Translations under genes and position numbers: made by a program
Notes under the pieces: model-generated
What the model was told of the DNA's origin: nothing
What the model saw: the letters and a program-made list of their open reading frames with translations, nothing else
The model's database searches: none
Source of the DNA: Siphonodentalium dalli
Taxonomy: Eukaryota > Mollusca > Scaphopoda > Gadilida > Siphonodentaliidae
NCBI GenBank assembly: GCA_032622095.1
Contig: CP136064.1
Span: forward strand, 129,877,605-129,941,604
DNA: 64,000 nt
Reading direction: 5' to 3'
Shown here: in pieces, positions 19,633 to 31,889 of the stretch
Numbering within the stretch: the stretch's first letter is position 1
How the letters are laid out: each line of letters starts with the position of its first letter

Positions 19633-22600
19633 TCAATATCCATATGGCAGAGTATCCATGTTATCCAGGCGTCTGCGTTTTGTATACACAACTCGGTAAT
19701 GCTTCTCCTCAGATCTGTTATATAATTTTCTTTTTCCTTTGGACCTGCATATTTTTCGAGGATTGGTTGTGGTGATGGGCACTGTACTTCTGGATTCTAA
19801 CAGATCGTTAATCGTGTTGAAATTGATGAACTGTGAATTTTCAAAGTTCAAAGAGAAACCCCGAACTTTACACGTGTCTTTAGCTTTATTGGTTCTATAA
19901 GCGTAATTCTTGGGTCCTCCAGAAACAAATTCCTCGATGTATTCATCCGGGTCTAGCTCACTAGTCAACTGTCCCAAATAGTCACCCAGTGGGGGATTAA
20001 TTTGATCCTCAGTGCTGCTGAATACACAACTATCCGTGTCGTAATATAACACTCTTCTGTCCAAGGAATGAATAACTTCATATAACATTAATCTCGCGTG
20101 ACACGTCGTGAACGTGGCCAAATATATGTTATTTGATGATCCACACGGCGCACAGTCATTTCGATAAGTCCACTCCATCTGAAGAATGTCATCGGTTATG
20201 ACATGAAAATTTTCCATTTGTTTCATTGGATTTGAAATGAGTTGGAATAGATTCTCTTGTTCCGATTCATGGAAATATTCGGTCTGTTTGAAATTCTGGT
20301 TTTGACCCCATTTTCCCCAAAATGAATTCAGCATCAGCTTTGATATTTGGCGTAATCCTGGATTTCTTTCGATGCTTTCTCTGTCCAGCAATATACCTTC
20401 GTTGTCTTTATACTCTGTGATGTATTTGTCCATCTCTTCGGTAGATTTTATCCAATCCGGAGGACCGCTAGCCTGCTGCTTGAACTTTAAGAATGTGTTT
20501 ATATATTCAGTGAATAATCCATTTTGTTGTCCATAGTCCGACGTTTCGGTCCAATGGTATATTTCATATATTTTGAGAATCTTGTATCCTACTTTGATAG
20601 CTGTCTCCAGTTCAGGAATACACCAAACACCAGTCATAGCTCTCTGTTGGCACGTACACGTGCAATGTCGTTGATTTTCATTATCAGCACAAGTCCTGCA
20701 CAGTGGAAACTTCAGTTTACCGTTGGATCGATACGGTAATACTGGGTGATAGATTCCATTAGGTGGTAAAATCTTGACTTGAGCTATTCCGAAGTAATCC
20801 TTAAGTTCTGTAATGACATCGCCCAAAATGATTTTCGGGTGTCCAACCGGGTATCGAGCGTATTTGAGCACATTTGGATAGAGCGACGTGAAGTCAAAAT
20901 AGTGTATTTTCTCACCAACGTCAGCTTTGTAGTGTAATTTAGTGGCATTCGTTCTACCGCCGAAGAAACTGTCTCTAGGCTCTAGTCGTTCAACAATGTC
21001 CAAACTAGTAATGAAATCACGAAGCTCCGGATTAGTCTTTTGGGCAGCGACGAACTCGTGTTCCCAAATGCACACATATTTCAGGCCTCGACTTTCTATA
21101 TACTTCTTCTTTTTCTGTGTCAGTCCGTATAATTCATTAGGTGTCTGGTTGGTTATCGGATTCTTGACTACGTCTCTATCGTGACTCAGACAAAGTTCAC
21201 ATCCATGGAATTGACAACCGTGAAATTCGAATGCCGTGTTTAACTCTTCACAATATCCATCCAATCTGTACTTTGCACCATCGAGTTTCTTTTCACGGCC
21301 GTTCAAAGCGTGAGTTATGTGGATTTTATCTTTGAACATCATCCATTCCAGCCATTGAATCGAACTTTTGCTGTATTGATCTTTATATGATGTCTTGGGG
21401 ACGCGAGCTATCTGTGATTTGAGAAATTCTTTCTCTCGAATTTGTACGTCGCGTTCATCTTCAAGTTTTGTTTGTTGAACCCATTCACCTTTGTATAAAA
21501 TCGACAAAGTTCCATCTTTACATTTAGCTGGAAGCCACGTTTTCCCGTCGGTACTTAGGCGCCCTCTCCATTCCTTGTCGGCGAACTTCGTTCTGAATAT
21601 CCCCATACATACCGATGCGATGGTAACGTATTGGAATGGATCAACGGCACCAACCAGTTTGAACTTCATATCGCCAGAAACCTCGTCAATTACGGGTTGT
21701 ATATTTCCAGTCGCGTTCATGAGGTGGGTTCTGAATTTTATGCAAGCCTGTCTCAAAATATTGACATCACTGCGACAATAATCCGATAATTCTTTCTTGA
21801 AGATGAAAACTGTATTTGTTTGAGCCGCGTGCCATTTCGTGAAGTCTTTTCGTTCAGCCACACCCATATAATCAGCACCGTAATATTTGGCATCCGGATA
21901 GGGTCCTTCATAATTCTGGTTGGCTGGTTTATTGAAAAAGTGTGGGAACCATCCTTTATTCTCGCCATCAAGACCGAATGTTTTTGGTAACAGTGCCAGC
22001 TTCATTGGTAGAAAGCTGAGACTGTCCAGTACTTTGATATGAAGATCTTTTTCCACGTATAGGTACATCAATTTGGATCCATTATATATAACTTTGGGTC
22101 TCAATGATTGATCAATGAGATATTCCATGAGAAAATATCCATCGTAACCCTTGAAGTTGTGAGCCAGTGCTATGAATCCCGTATGTTGTTCAGAGAATAA
22201 CCATTTTCCAAACTTTTCACCGGTATCAGGACCGCTAAATATAACCTCGCGGAGTCCGCATGTATCCGGACATAAATTTCGGTCATTCTTCTTCTTCTTC
22301 TTCGCATCACCGTCGTTACAAGCATCACATAGAGGACCGCAATTTCTACAGGTCGGTCTCGTTTCCAGCGATTCATGCATGCATTCGTAGCAAGCTGTTT
22401 GGGCGACGAGGAAGTTGGGTGTATGCTGAACTTTTCCGCACCATGTTTTTAAACAGTTCTGAAAAGTAATAATTGAACGTTTTAACCTCTAGCTTTATTG
22501 ATAATAAAAAAAAATAAAAAAAACGTCTACACTTTGTTCAGATAATTATTTTAAAAAAAATGTTTTGGTATAGGTTCAACGTTAATAAAGAGCGTTGACG

Positions 22601-25314
22601 TATTACTATTGTTTGTGGGTTGACCCTAAAATTACTCGTTCCAATCTACGTGTCAATATTAAAAAAGTATGATGATCAGACCATCGACATATAGCCTGTA
22701 TCGCTGACGATTCAAGCACGCTGATACCAAGTTCAATAAAGTTAAAAATTATATATTATGTTAGTTTACCATATAACAATTACAAAGCTCTTTTCACATA
22801 AAATATGTTACACATTTTTCAATGTGTCAAGAATTAAAAGTTAATTACTCGGTTTAACATCTGTGACTCAGTTTAATTGAATTTTAATATTGAGACACTT
22901 AACTTTGGTCGAATTCAAGCATGTAATTGTTATATGGTAATCTCACACGTAGGTAAAGTAACAGCTAAAGAGCGTTCCTCGATAATCTAATATAATTTTA
23001 AAAATAAAAGAGTGTCTCTACTTATACGCGCCGATAATAAAGAGCGTTGACGTATTAATATTGTTTTGTGGGTTGACCCTAAAATTACTCGTTCCAATCT
23101 ACGTGTCAATATTAAAAATGTATGATGATCAGATCATCGACATATAGCCTGTATCGTTGACGATTCACGCACGCGGATATCAAGTTCAATAAAGTTAAAA
23201 ATTATATATTATGTTAGTTTACCATATAACAATTACAAAGCTCTTTTCACATAAAATATGTTACACATTTTTTCAATGTGTCAAGAATTAAAAGTTAATT
23301 ACTCCGTTTTAACATCTGTGACTCAGTTTAGTTGAATTTTAATATTGAGACCCTTAACTTTGGTCGAATTCAAGTATGTAATTGTTATATGGTAATCTCA
23401 CACGCAGATAAAGTAACAGCTAAAGAGCGTTCCTCGATAATCTAATATAATTTAAAAAATAAAAGAGCGTCTCTACTTATGCGCGCCGATAATAAAGAGC
23501 GTTACGTTATCGTGATTTCGACTGTAATGTGTTACATATATATATATTACAATTAGGTTAAGACTCACCTGACACCTAGCACATTTCTTGCATATATGAT
23601 CCTCTTTACAGTCCTGGCAATCCTTTGTATGTAAAGGTGAATATCCTTCTGAACATTCCAGTATATCTTGTTGAAAGGTTTCAAAGTCAAAGAAACATAA
23701 TTTAACTCTTTCATTGTCAGTAACAAGAGGTATGGCCCTTACATGACATTCGTGTCCTGCCATTGTGTATTTGTCACACGATCTACAAAATGTTTCTCCG
23801 CACACGTGTTGATTCGGACGTCTTTTCTGTGTCTCCATGACTTTTGTACAGTCCAAACATTTCCACCATTTCTCTCAAGGAGCTGTCGTTTCTTTCGAAG
23901 CTTGATTAATAGGTTTTTCTTTATGACGCACGAAACATTGCTGAGACATACACGTCATGTTACAATCTGAACAATGTTCTTTGTTTTCACTTTGTTCACA
24001 TTTATCACTTTTACACACGAAACAGGTGCGTTCACAATAATGCTTTCCTTTGGTTGAATAATGTTTTAAGCAATGCACACAGAAATATACTGCACTAAAG
24101 AATCCTGTTATGGATTGAATAGCGTGAACATGTTCATTATCAGTCAGATATAAATATATCACGGGTCTTTCTGCACTGTCTGTAGGCGCGCTGGTAATGA
24201 ATTTATTACCTAGTCTAGCACTAACGACTAGTATTGTCAAATTCAGAGTGTCCTCGAATGCTTTTAGGTCTGCTAAACTGGCTGGTCTGTCTGTTGGTAC
24301 ACCGGCGATGTCACTAATTACTTTGGCTAATTTTCCTTGCTCAGCACGTGTTTTGGTCAACATAGTTCTGTAATAATGGTGCGGTACTTTTCTGTAGTCC
24401 ATGATGAGCTGTAAATTATTTCTGGTTCCTCTATTCTGGGTTATTTCTAGCCATTCATCAGGACTGCAAATATGTAATTTACACCAACAAATGGCGATAG
24501 CCCGAGCCATACACATATTGTCGGTATTTTCAATCGTAACGATCGATGTTTTATTTCTTAGAATGTTACTTTCATCATGTAAAGCCTTTATCCGCCGCCG
24601 TGCTCCACCTTTAGGTAACTCAATTGTGCCTATATCTATGCTGAAACTTTGATTAACAGTCAGTGTTTGGTTACTGTTCAAAACGAGTTCGATTCTGTCA
24701 ATCACCGTGTTAGCATTTAACGTTTGCAACGTTTGTAACGGAACTATTATGGGGTTGTCCAAACTCTCATGGTGAATGATAACTCTGCCAAGATCATTGT
24801 CAGCCAAATTTCCACGAGCTCTTTGAATAGTGTCCTCGAACATTGAATGTAGATTCCTGTATATGTCGATTAACTTTTTATCTTTGTAAATTTCATCTAG
24901 TTTGATTTCATATGTTCTCTGTGTAGCCAAATTGTTTCCGAAGGTCCGTTCACTTCTTTTGCGAATGCTATATCCGGTTATTTGATTATCAGAACTGCTG
25001 GCTGTTTGACTGTCTGATTTTACGGCTCCTTCGTCTTGATCAGGTGTATGTTCGTCTTCTCGGTTTTGTAAGCCTGATGGTCCAGCTGTATCGGGTTGTG
25101 AGTTGGTAACATCATTTTTAGGTGCATCATCTTCCCCGTATCCGATTTGGTTCGGCCATGGGTCATCTCCTGAACAAAGCGTAGATGCTTCAACAATATC
25201 TTCATCAAGCTGATAAGCTTCTATAGCCCTGTCGTATTCTTCGATATATTGTAGAATACATTCTATTTCATAAATTTCCTCCACTGTTAGAGGTGTCATT
25301 ATTTCTTCAACCAT
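19633..25314 (-). CDS. Protein-primed family B DNA polymerase with OTU-like N-terminal domain; one intron, one in-frame stop
   Basis: Two exons are predicted: 25314-23569 and 22458-19633, with donor CAG|GTGAGT and acceptor TTTTCAG|AA. The junction is phase 0 and both sides are in the same frame. The N-terminal region has an OTU-like cysteine-protease signature (DNMCMARA near 24482-24523; NEHVHAI near 24125), then a Cys/His-rich zinc module (23930-24090). The exonuclease Exo I is FFDFETF (near 23680), Exo II HNFKGYD (near 22150) and Exo III YCRSDV (near 21775). Polymerase motif A is DFTSLYP (near 20890), motif B KLMLNSFWGKWG (near 20320) and motif C YYDTDS (near 20040). About 1,520 codons in all. 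An in-frame TGA at 23875-23877 splits the first exon, so the copy is probably inactive unless read through. The product would replicate the linear element from protein-primed ends. Confidence 0.93.
21195..21280 (-). other. Nuclease-like insert within the polymerase
   Basis: Within the polymerase, between Exo III and motif A, the frame reads LDGYCEELNTAFEFHGCQFH followed by GCELC. The D...E-F-H-G-C-x-x-H-G-C pattern recalls the small restriction-endonuclease/Vsr-like fold often seen inside Polinton polymerases. Acidic and His/Cys residues are conserved by eye; activity is unknown. Confidence 0.5.
22459..23568 (-). other. Predicted intron of the polymerase gene
   Basis: GTGAGT donor at 23568-23563 and TTATTACTTTTCAG acceptor ending at 22459 (minus strand). 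The splice is phase 0 and restores continuous polymerase homology from the zinc/Exo I part to the Exo II part. The interior is almost entirely the ~453-bp tandem repeat described separately. Introns are unusual in Polintons and adenovirus-like elements but not excluded. Confidence 0.75.
22584..23490. repeat. Tandem repeat, period ~453 bp, inside the polymerase intron
   Basis: Copies start at 22584 and 23037 with AATAAAGAGCGTTGACG, and a third partial copy starts at 23491. Each contains 'gtgggttgaccctaaaatta' and 'accatataacaattacaaag', plus the inverse word 'ttgttatatggtaatctcac' near its end. This gives every unit an internal inverted repeat of about 20 bp. Confidence 0.85.
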
Positions 25315-25369
25315 TTTCGAGAATAAGTCCTGAGAAGTGATTACAACGGTGTCTTTTCACTATATGGGA

Positions 25370-25690
25370 TGAAGCTTCGTCATAGATATTTATATACCAT
25401 AACCCTCGAACATAGTTAGCACAGATGAGGTAACATTATATAAGATTATATATGAGCGTAAGTATGAATAGGTCGATAAGTGGTTATTACGTAATGTTGT
25501 TATAACAATAACATCAAAGGTAACTTCTATTATTGAGCGTATTAGCACCTGTACGTATTATGTATACATATTTTTGATAACTAATTATCGCGTTAATGCT
25601 AACAATGACACAGCTTATCAACCTTACGTGATCATAACCCGTTAAACAACTAATGATGTTCAGACAAGCTATCGATAACTTAATTGAAAG
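25370..25690. repeat. Extra internal copy of the TIR inner segment
   Basis: The stretch from 'gaagcttcgtcatagatatttatatacc' to 'agctatcgataacttaattga' at about 25371-25685 recurs immediately at about 25711-26025, the inner part of the right TIR. The right arm therefore carries a tandem duplication that the left arm lacks. Confidence 0.8.
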
Positions 25691-25779
25691 CGTGTCTGAA
25701 CATGCATAAAAGGAAGCTTCGTCATAGATATTTGTATACCATAACTACCTAACACAGTTAACACCGATGAGGTAACATT

Positions 25780-26835
25780 ATATAAGATTATATATGAGCG
25801 TAAGTATGAATAGGTCGATAAGTGGTTATTACGTAATGTTGTTATAACAATGACACCGAAGTAACTTCTATTATTGAGCGTATTAGCACCTGTACGTATT
25901 ATGTATACATATTTTTGATAACTAATTATCGCGTTAATGCTAACAATGACACAGCTTATCAAACTTACGTAATCATAACCCGTTAAACAGGTAATGATGT
26001 TCAGACAAGCTATCGATAACTTAATTGAACGAGTCGGACCACTCATAGATGTCAACAGATATACTAGCAGTCATTTGGTAAATTTATCCAAGGTGTCCCT
26101 CTTTTCGACCTATACAGTGTTACCCTATTGACGCGTGTGATTATGTGTGTGTACATACTTGAAAATTTGTTCCATCGAATATGTCAGTTCATTCTGGGGT
26201 TGTAATTTCGCATCACACTCTTCGTCCGCTCGTGATTCAAAATAGTACAACATCTCAATAATTTATAATTCGCGATAATGCACACCTGTCATATACTCAA
26301 TAACTTCATCGGGATAGAGAAGTAAAGAATAAACGCTCTTTATTATTTATGTAAGAGTAATGGTGTCAAATTATTTCAGGTATTGTGGAGACAATTATAT
26401 GAGTATGGACTGCGTCTGATGATAAACACTGGAATGTATGCATTCATACCGATGGTGACAATGGCCAAGATTACATCGACTCGGACCAGTCCATACACAT
26501 ATAATTGGTATAAAGCTATTTCTAAACTTCGATTAATAAAATTAACAGAGTTTCATGAAAAATATTTAAAATTTGTTTGAACAAAAATAGTTGGCCAATA
26601 ACAAAAGATATTACACGCAAATAATTTATAAACATTCGGCATTTAATACCGAGATTATTTTCAGTAAGAGACCGAAAACTCGTTATAAATTTTTGAGATT
26701 TTTTTAAACTTTTGAAAATTTTGGAAAACAAAATTAGGTTTTGAAAAAAAAAAAATTGGAATATTTTAGTACAAACAATATTACCCCCATAAAATTTATT
26801 TTTTGATGTGCAGTCAACGAGACCCCCATACTACT
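25780..26835. repeat. Right terminal inverted repeat of the Polinton
   Basis: Reverse complement of 9325-10380, ending in CCCCCATACTACT at 26835. It includes AAACGCTCTTTATTATT at about 26331. The two arms have diverged slightly, with indels in poly-A runs and some substitutions. Confidence 0.88.
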
Positions 26836-26841
26836 GACACA
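26836..26841. repeat. Target-site duplication GACACA (right)
   Basis: Identical to 9319-9324. It is repeated again in the duplicated copy at 35492-35497. Confidence 0.92.
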
Positions 26842-27903
26842 TACTAGGATCGTTAAGCTTTCTGAGCATTTGTGAATTTCCAGACCTTCCAGGAGTCACA
26901 TATGGCATATTCTGCCAATATATGTGTTCTCTACCATAGCTGGTGCCTGATCCGTGCTGCTTATCGCGTGATCCTCAGTTTCAATAGTTCCAATTCCTTC
27001 TGGGGAATTTGTGTTGATGTGCTCTGACAAGTGACGAGAAGATATTATCTCTGGCAGAGTTTCCGATGAGTTAGATGATACAACTCGGTATGCCTTATTC
27101 GTTTCGTTGGACTCAATGATTAGCAGGTCGTGTGCTACATCATTTATGTAACATATGGTGTTTATCTTCCGATAAGTAGTCATACAGTTTCTTTGAGAGT
27201 ATGGAAACTGTTGCTCCAGTGCCAATCAGAAACCCCACTGGCTGCCCATAGAGATTGCAATCTAAATACAGCCCCCCTCTTCGGAAGAGCTGTATCTAAC
27301 AAACTCATTGGAGTTACGATGTCCACCTGTGTTATGCTCGCCTCCCCTACCACGATAGGCATTATGACACATGTCGCGTGGATTGTGAGAAGTTCTGCAT
27401 CTGGTGCGTTCTTTGTATTCGTTTGTGTTATTATCAGGATTATCATTATAATTATATCTCCACTGTCTATCGTCACGACAGTCTCTCCGGGACTCATTTG
27501 TGTTACTCTTTTTCTCCTTGTTTTGGTTCTCCAAGTTTGTCATTCTTTGTTAATCTCCCCTTTACACCTCTTCACATCGGTCAATATTTGTTTTATCTCC
27601 TTGTGATGTCTGGGACGGTTGTGAGCTATTTTGAGTTTTCCCATTAGAACCAGTTTGGGGCTTCAGTTCATCTCTTATCTTTTTGAGTTCTTCAAACTCT
27701 ATATTTTTGCTTTGTGTTGGGTCTGCTTCATTTACTGCCCTAGCATAGTGTTTAGCCCTATGTTTTTCAGACTTGGCAAAAGCCTCTAATTCAACTGCAT
27801 GTCTTATGCTCTCACCAAGAGAGCCCAGTCGTGCTTGTTGTACCATGAGCCGTATATCATACAACCCACCAATAAATTGGTCCTTTGCCAAGGTGTCTCT
27901 CAA
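26842..27903 (-). pseudogene. Gypsy-type retrotransposon relic: gag and protease
   Basis: On the minus strand a gag C-terminal frame (27903-27562, with KDQFIGGLYDIRLMVQQARL) is followed by a basic, Asn/Arg-rich, zinc-knuckle-like frame (27543-27262). Next comes an aspartic-protease core around 27200-27265 reading QPVGFLIGTGATVSILS. There the catalytic Asp of the usual D-T/S-G-A motif is Gly, so the protease is dead. A low-complexity acidic linker frame (27225-26896) runs up to the Polinton edge and resumes at 9318. Stops separate the frames. The upstream part of gag is cut off by the LINE tail at 27914. Family assignment is by motif and order. Confidence 0.7.
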
Positions 27904-27913
27904 TTCATGTGTT

Positions 27914-29990
27914 GCAGTAGATAGATAGATAGATAGATAGATAGTTTAATGACATAAAACGTCCACACGAGACCGATGTCAAAATAACAAATATATATAA
28001 CAATGTCAATAATGATTCAAACATAATACATATACTGCAGTAACTATTTCATTATTATATCAGCAGAATCTGACCTTTCTTTGAAAAATGTCCGGACCAT
28101 GTTGCAGATTATCTTGCATGTATGAGGCTCGTTATTTTGCATTATGTATTGGAATTTTTGGCCTTCATTCAATCCAATAAATTTATCACTCATCATCCCT
28201 ATCTCATAAAAGAAGTGTTTACGCATCTTATCATATGTGTTGCAGCGCATAAGGAAGTTTTCTTCATTCTCAACCTCCATGTTACATTTCCTACAAATTC
28301 TTTCATCAAGTGACACTTTTGGCTGTTTATGGCGACCCTTTTCAATTTCCAAGTTATGATTACTAATTCTTAGTTTACAAAACATAATTTTTGTGTCGAT
28401 ATTCTGGACAATATTAAGATAAGGTTCTTGTGTATAATGTTGTTTGACTACACGGTACGTCCTTAACTTATTCGCGCCCGAACATTTGTCATCGTTGAAA
28501 ATATCAGTTTTATAATTCTCTATGTGGTTTTCTTTCAATTTGATTTTAATGTCATTTATCTGTTTGTGAATTGAGGCATTGGTAACAATTTAATTTAATT
28601 TTGGAATGCCGAGTCTCACTGATTCATGTTCAGGGATGACAAATTCATCACTGGACATAGCTGCGGTATAGATGAGTGAATGTGGATCTGATTAAGAAAT
28701 TCGCTTTGTGTATTTGATAGCTCTGGATAGAGCATCGATCACTATCGGGTATCTCCCGAGCTCGGCCCTAACTGCATGGTTTGACGCCTGTTTACTAACT
28801 CCGAGTACAGACTTACAAAACTTTATGTGAGTAATTTCACACGGTATTGTGTTTAATCTGTTCAAATTTATATCTGAAGCCCATATCTCATATCGTATTG
28901 ACACTTAGACAATTAACGCGCGTATATGTATCTAGTTTATTTAGACATTTTTGGAGACCATCTTTTGTGTCAGAGAACGAAACCAAATCGTCCGCAAAAA
29001 GTAGATGACTTATCAGTTGATCTCCTAATCGGATAGGGGAACATGAGGGATCAAATTCATACCTTATATCATCAATGAATATTTTGAATAGTGTGGGTGA
29101 TATTATATATCCTTGGTAAACTCCAATCGTCGAAACGTTCGCAGGGCCGTATCCTACTTTTGTGTCTACCATATATGAACCTTTCAAATACATCAATTTC
29201 AACATTTTAAAGTTATTCCCACTTATACCTATGTGCTTAAGTTTTTTCAAATAATATTGGTCTATTAACAGAATCAAATGCTTTTCGAAAATCTATGAAT
29301 GCAGTATACAAATTTCTTTCCATCTCTTTTATATCGTTTTTTTATGGTTTTGAGTATAAATGCACTATCAATTGTACTTTTGTGCTTCATGAATCCGAAC
29401 TGATTTTCACTTATAATATTATTGTTTTCAAGATACTTTGAAAGCCTTGTGTTTATCACCTTATTGAACAGCTTTCCTAATGAATTGCTCAATGCAATAG
29501 CTCTGTAGTTGTTAGGATCTTTTCTATCACCCTTTTTGTGTATTGGTTTCAACAAAGATTCGCTCCAACCAGTTGGGTAATGAGAGGATTCATATACTAT
29601 GTTAAAAAGTCGCGTTATATCGTCAATAATTATCGGCACTACCGCTTTAAGAAGTTCGTTTCGAATCTTATCTGGTCCTGGAGACTTCTTATTTTTCATC
29701 TCGCCGAGTGCTTCGTGAACCTCATGCTTTGTTATTTCATCATTGTTAATTTCATGCTTGATATCAAGGCATTTACTATTTGGTACATATGTGACATGTA
29801 ATGTCCCATCCACGTCTTTGCAATACAAGTCATTGAAAAATGATACCGCGGAGTCAGGATCTAATTCATCCGTATTTTGTTTCTTGCTTTTCCTAACCTT
29901 TTGTAACATATTCCAGTATTCGCTAGGATCAGAAGTCTCTATCGCATTGAGCTTATCTTCAATACTTTATTTCAATTGGTTGAAATTAAA
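27914..29990 (-). pseudogene. 5'-truncated non-LTR retrotransposon (LINE) with GATA-type tail
   Basis: The minus-strand RT domain has KSPGPDKIRNELLK and LKPIHKKGDRKDPNNYRAIA (29274-29909), a frameshift near 29280 inside motif A, and then HLLFADDLVSF (28888-29277). After a further break, a C-terminal domain (28044-28538) carries a CRKC...HFL-x-x-C-like zinc motif. The 3' end is a (TATC)n microsatellite on the coding strand, seen as GATA repeats at 27914-27943; this is a known kind of LINE tail. No endonuclease domain is present, so the copy is 5'-truncated near 29990. It lies in the Gypsy gag relic and shares its orientation. Multiple frame breaks make it inactive. Confidence 0.8.
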
Positions 29991-31188
29991 AAGTTCTCAA
30001 GTTCCAGCTCAACCTGAATCTGGTTACTCAATTGGTAGAAATACTTTAGCAGTAATTCTTAGTTTTATAAGTTATCACTCTAATTTTATTGATGATACGA
30101 GCTCAACATCATATTATGTCACTGTTTATGGCGGTGTTATCCAAAGGTGTGCTTTGATAGTGATTATAATTTTATTTTGCGATCAAACGTCAGTGCAGCT
30201 CAGCAGAAACGCATAGGCACTAGTTCAATTCAGCAGAAACGCATGAGTCATACGATTATAGACACCCACTGGACGCGCTTTGCGCGTCGGTCAGTGGGTG
30301 AAAAAAGCCAACTAAGTCAAAGCTATATGGGGGAAACTTGTTCAACGATATCATTCGAACTATTTGGCATTTGGGATATTCGTAAGTATATCAGAACTTT
30401 GATATAATTTTGGACCAAATTAATTTATATTTCGAAACTCTGTTACCAGGTCTGGCACATCCTGAAATGAATAAGTATAGTTATATTTATCGATAAGAGT
30501 CGAATGTGGATATCGCCGTTTCGTGAATTTGATAGAAGGTGCATAACGTATTTTACAAAAATGAACCAAACAGCGTCGCAGAAGATGGTACCATGCATGT
30601 TTGTTTCTCCGTGCATTTGAATGATTCATCATGGTGCCATATGTCATGGCAAGGAAGTCAATTAGCACTCGCATTGGTATATATATTGCAATTGTATTGG
30701 GTATAAAATTATATATATTAATTGAAGACCAGTGTCCGAAAACGCTTCTATCAATTAATATTGATTTAATTTCGAATAATTTATTATAAAATGAGATGAT
30801 TTGATGGGACACTTTATTGTTCTATTTTAGAACGGACCATTCAGGCCATACCATATAGCGATATATATCTTTAGGGTGTTCCCATAGCTATGCTCCGAAC
30901 TTCAACTGACCCAGATTTAATGTTTGTATTGTTTTATTACATAGTTATAAGCGATAATGAGTCTAATTAACGTTTATTTGTGACAAAATTACACAATAAA
31001 ATTTCTGGCCTCTGTTAACAGTAACCGCTGTTGTTCGTTAGCTAAACGTTTTAGTCCAGAACATATTCGAAATATAATCAATATTAATCGATAGAAGAAT
31101 TTCTTGACAGGGGTCTTTGATTCATATCTAATATTTTATACCCCGGTGACTATATAACACATGTTTACACAGAGATAGACCATCTTTA
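29991..31188. other. Unassigned sequence with a short GC hairpin
   Basis: At 30261-30300 an imperfect inverted repeat (CACCCACTGGACGCGC / GCGCGTCGGTCAGTGGGTG) forms a stable hairpin. A 130-codon minus-strand frame at 30420-30812 has no recognisable domain and is not called. Nothing else is seen. Confidence 0.5.
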
Positions 31189-31744
31189 AAGGGGTACTGT
31201 ACGCCAAATGTTGTTGTTGGTTTCTATAGTCTCCGAGTCGGAGAAGTCTGTTGAGTACGAAGTCATGTTACGGATGACAAATTTACCGGAATGCAAAAAT
31301 ACAAATTGTCGTTGTCGAGTAATTTTTGTAAAGTTTTCAACCAAATGAATCAAATAAAAGTTATATGATATGCATACTAGTCCCATATAATCATTTTAGT
31401 TATTGTATCGTCGCTAGTCAGTGAGTGGCTTGAGTGTTCTCCCCGTATCATCATAATATTTTAAGCGATCGTGTGTGCGATCGGTTTAACAATCCAGTAT
31501 CCCTCAATTACTGTTTTTGATTACGGTAATTCGTAATTTAATTGACGCCATTTTATGGTTCCAGTCATAAATTCAATTTATATCAAATTATTAACTTTTA
31601 AATTATTAAATTTTAAGATAGCCTATTAACCTGAGCGTTTACAGAATACATCTTCGACTCAAATTACTTATGTTTCTATATATTATCGATATTAGATCGT
31701 TGTTGTCACCGGAAATTTAATGAAAATGGCGTACAGTACCCCTT
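31189..31744. mobile_element. TA-flanked MITE (copy 1)
   Basis: Ends AAGGGGTACTGTACGCCA and its reverse complement, flanked by TA on both sides (31187-31188 and 31745-31746). 556 bp, no coding capacity. The TA duplication and terminal repeats fit a Tc1/mariner-related non-autonomous element. The second copy lies at 39849-40404 through the large duplication. Confidence 0.75.
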
Positions 31745-31889
31745 TACAGTCACGTAGAAAGGCTTAGTTGTGCGATTATTGAATAAAATAAGTTTGGGCA
31801 AAAGGCTGAACAGAATTGTATATGGATAACGTTCATTTTCTGCCGTATTGTTGAGATTGTAACATGACTGTATATAAGCGAGATCACTG

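Larger units (their letters stand above)
9325..26835. mobile_element. Complete Polinton/Maverick (adintovirus-like) element
   Basis: A 17,511-bp element with about 1.05-kb terminal inverted repeats, AGTAGTATGGGGG tips, a 6-bp target duplication and the hallmark gene set: protein-primed family B polymerase, retrovirus-like integrase, FtsK/HerA-type packaging ATPase, adenain-like protease and capsid-like proteins. It is inserted in a decayed Gypsy element. Several genes (ATPase, integrase, protease, TBP, PC4) are open throughout. The major-capsid gene and the small gene before it are frameshifted, and the polymerase has one in-frame stop, so this copy is probably no longer able to form particles by itself. 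A partial second copy of its right end lies at 32128-35491. Confidence 0.95.

Noticed and set aside
27130-27606. Hydrophobic + strand frame of 158 codons, also at 35786-36262
   Set aside because: It is antisense to the Gypsy gag/protease relic, which has the better motif support.
30420-30812. 130-codon minus-strand frame, duplicated at 39080-39472
   Set aside because: No domain, and its conservation follows from the recent duplication.
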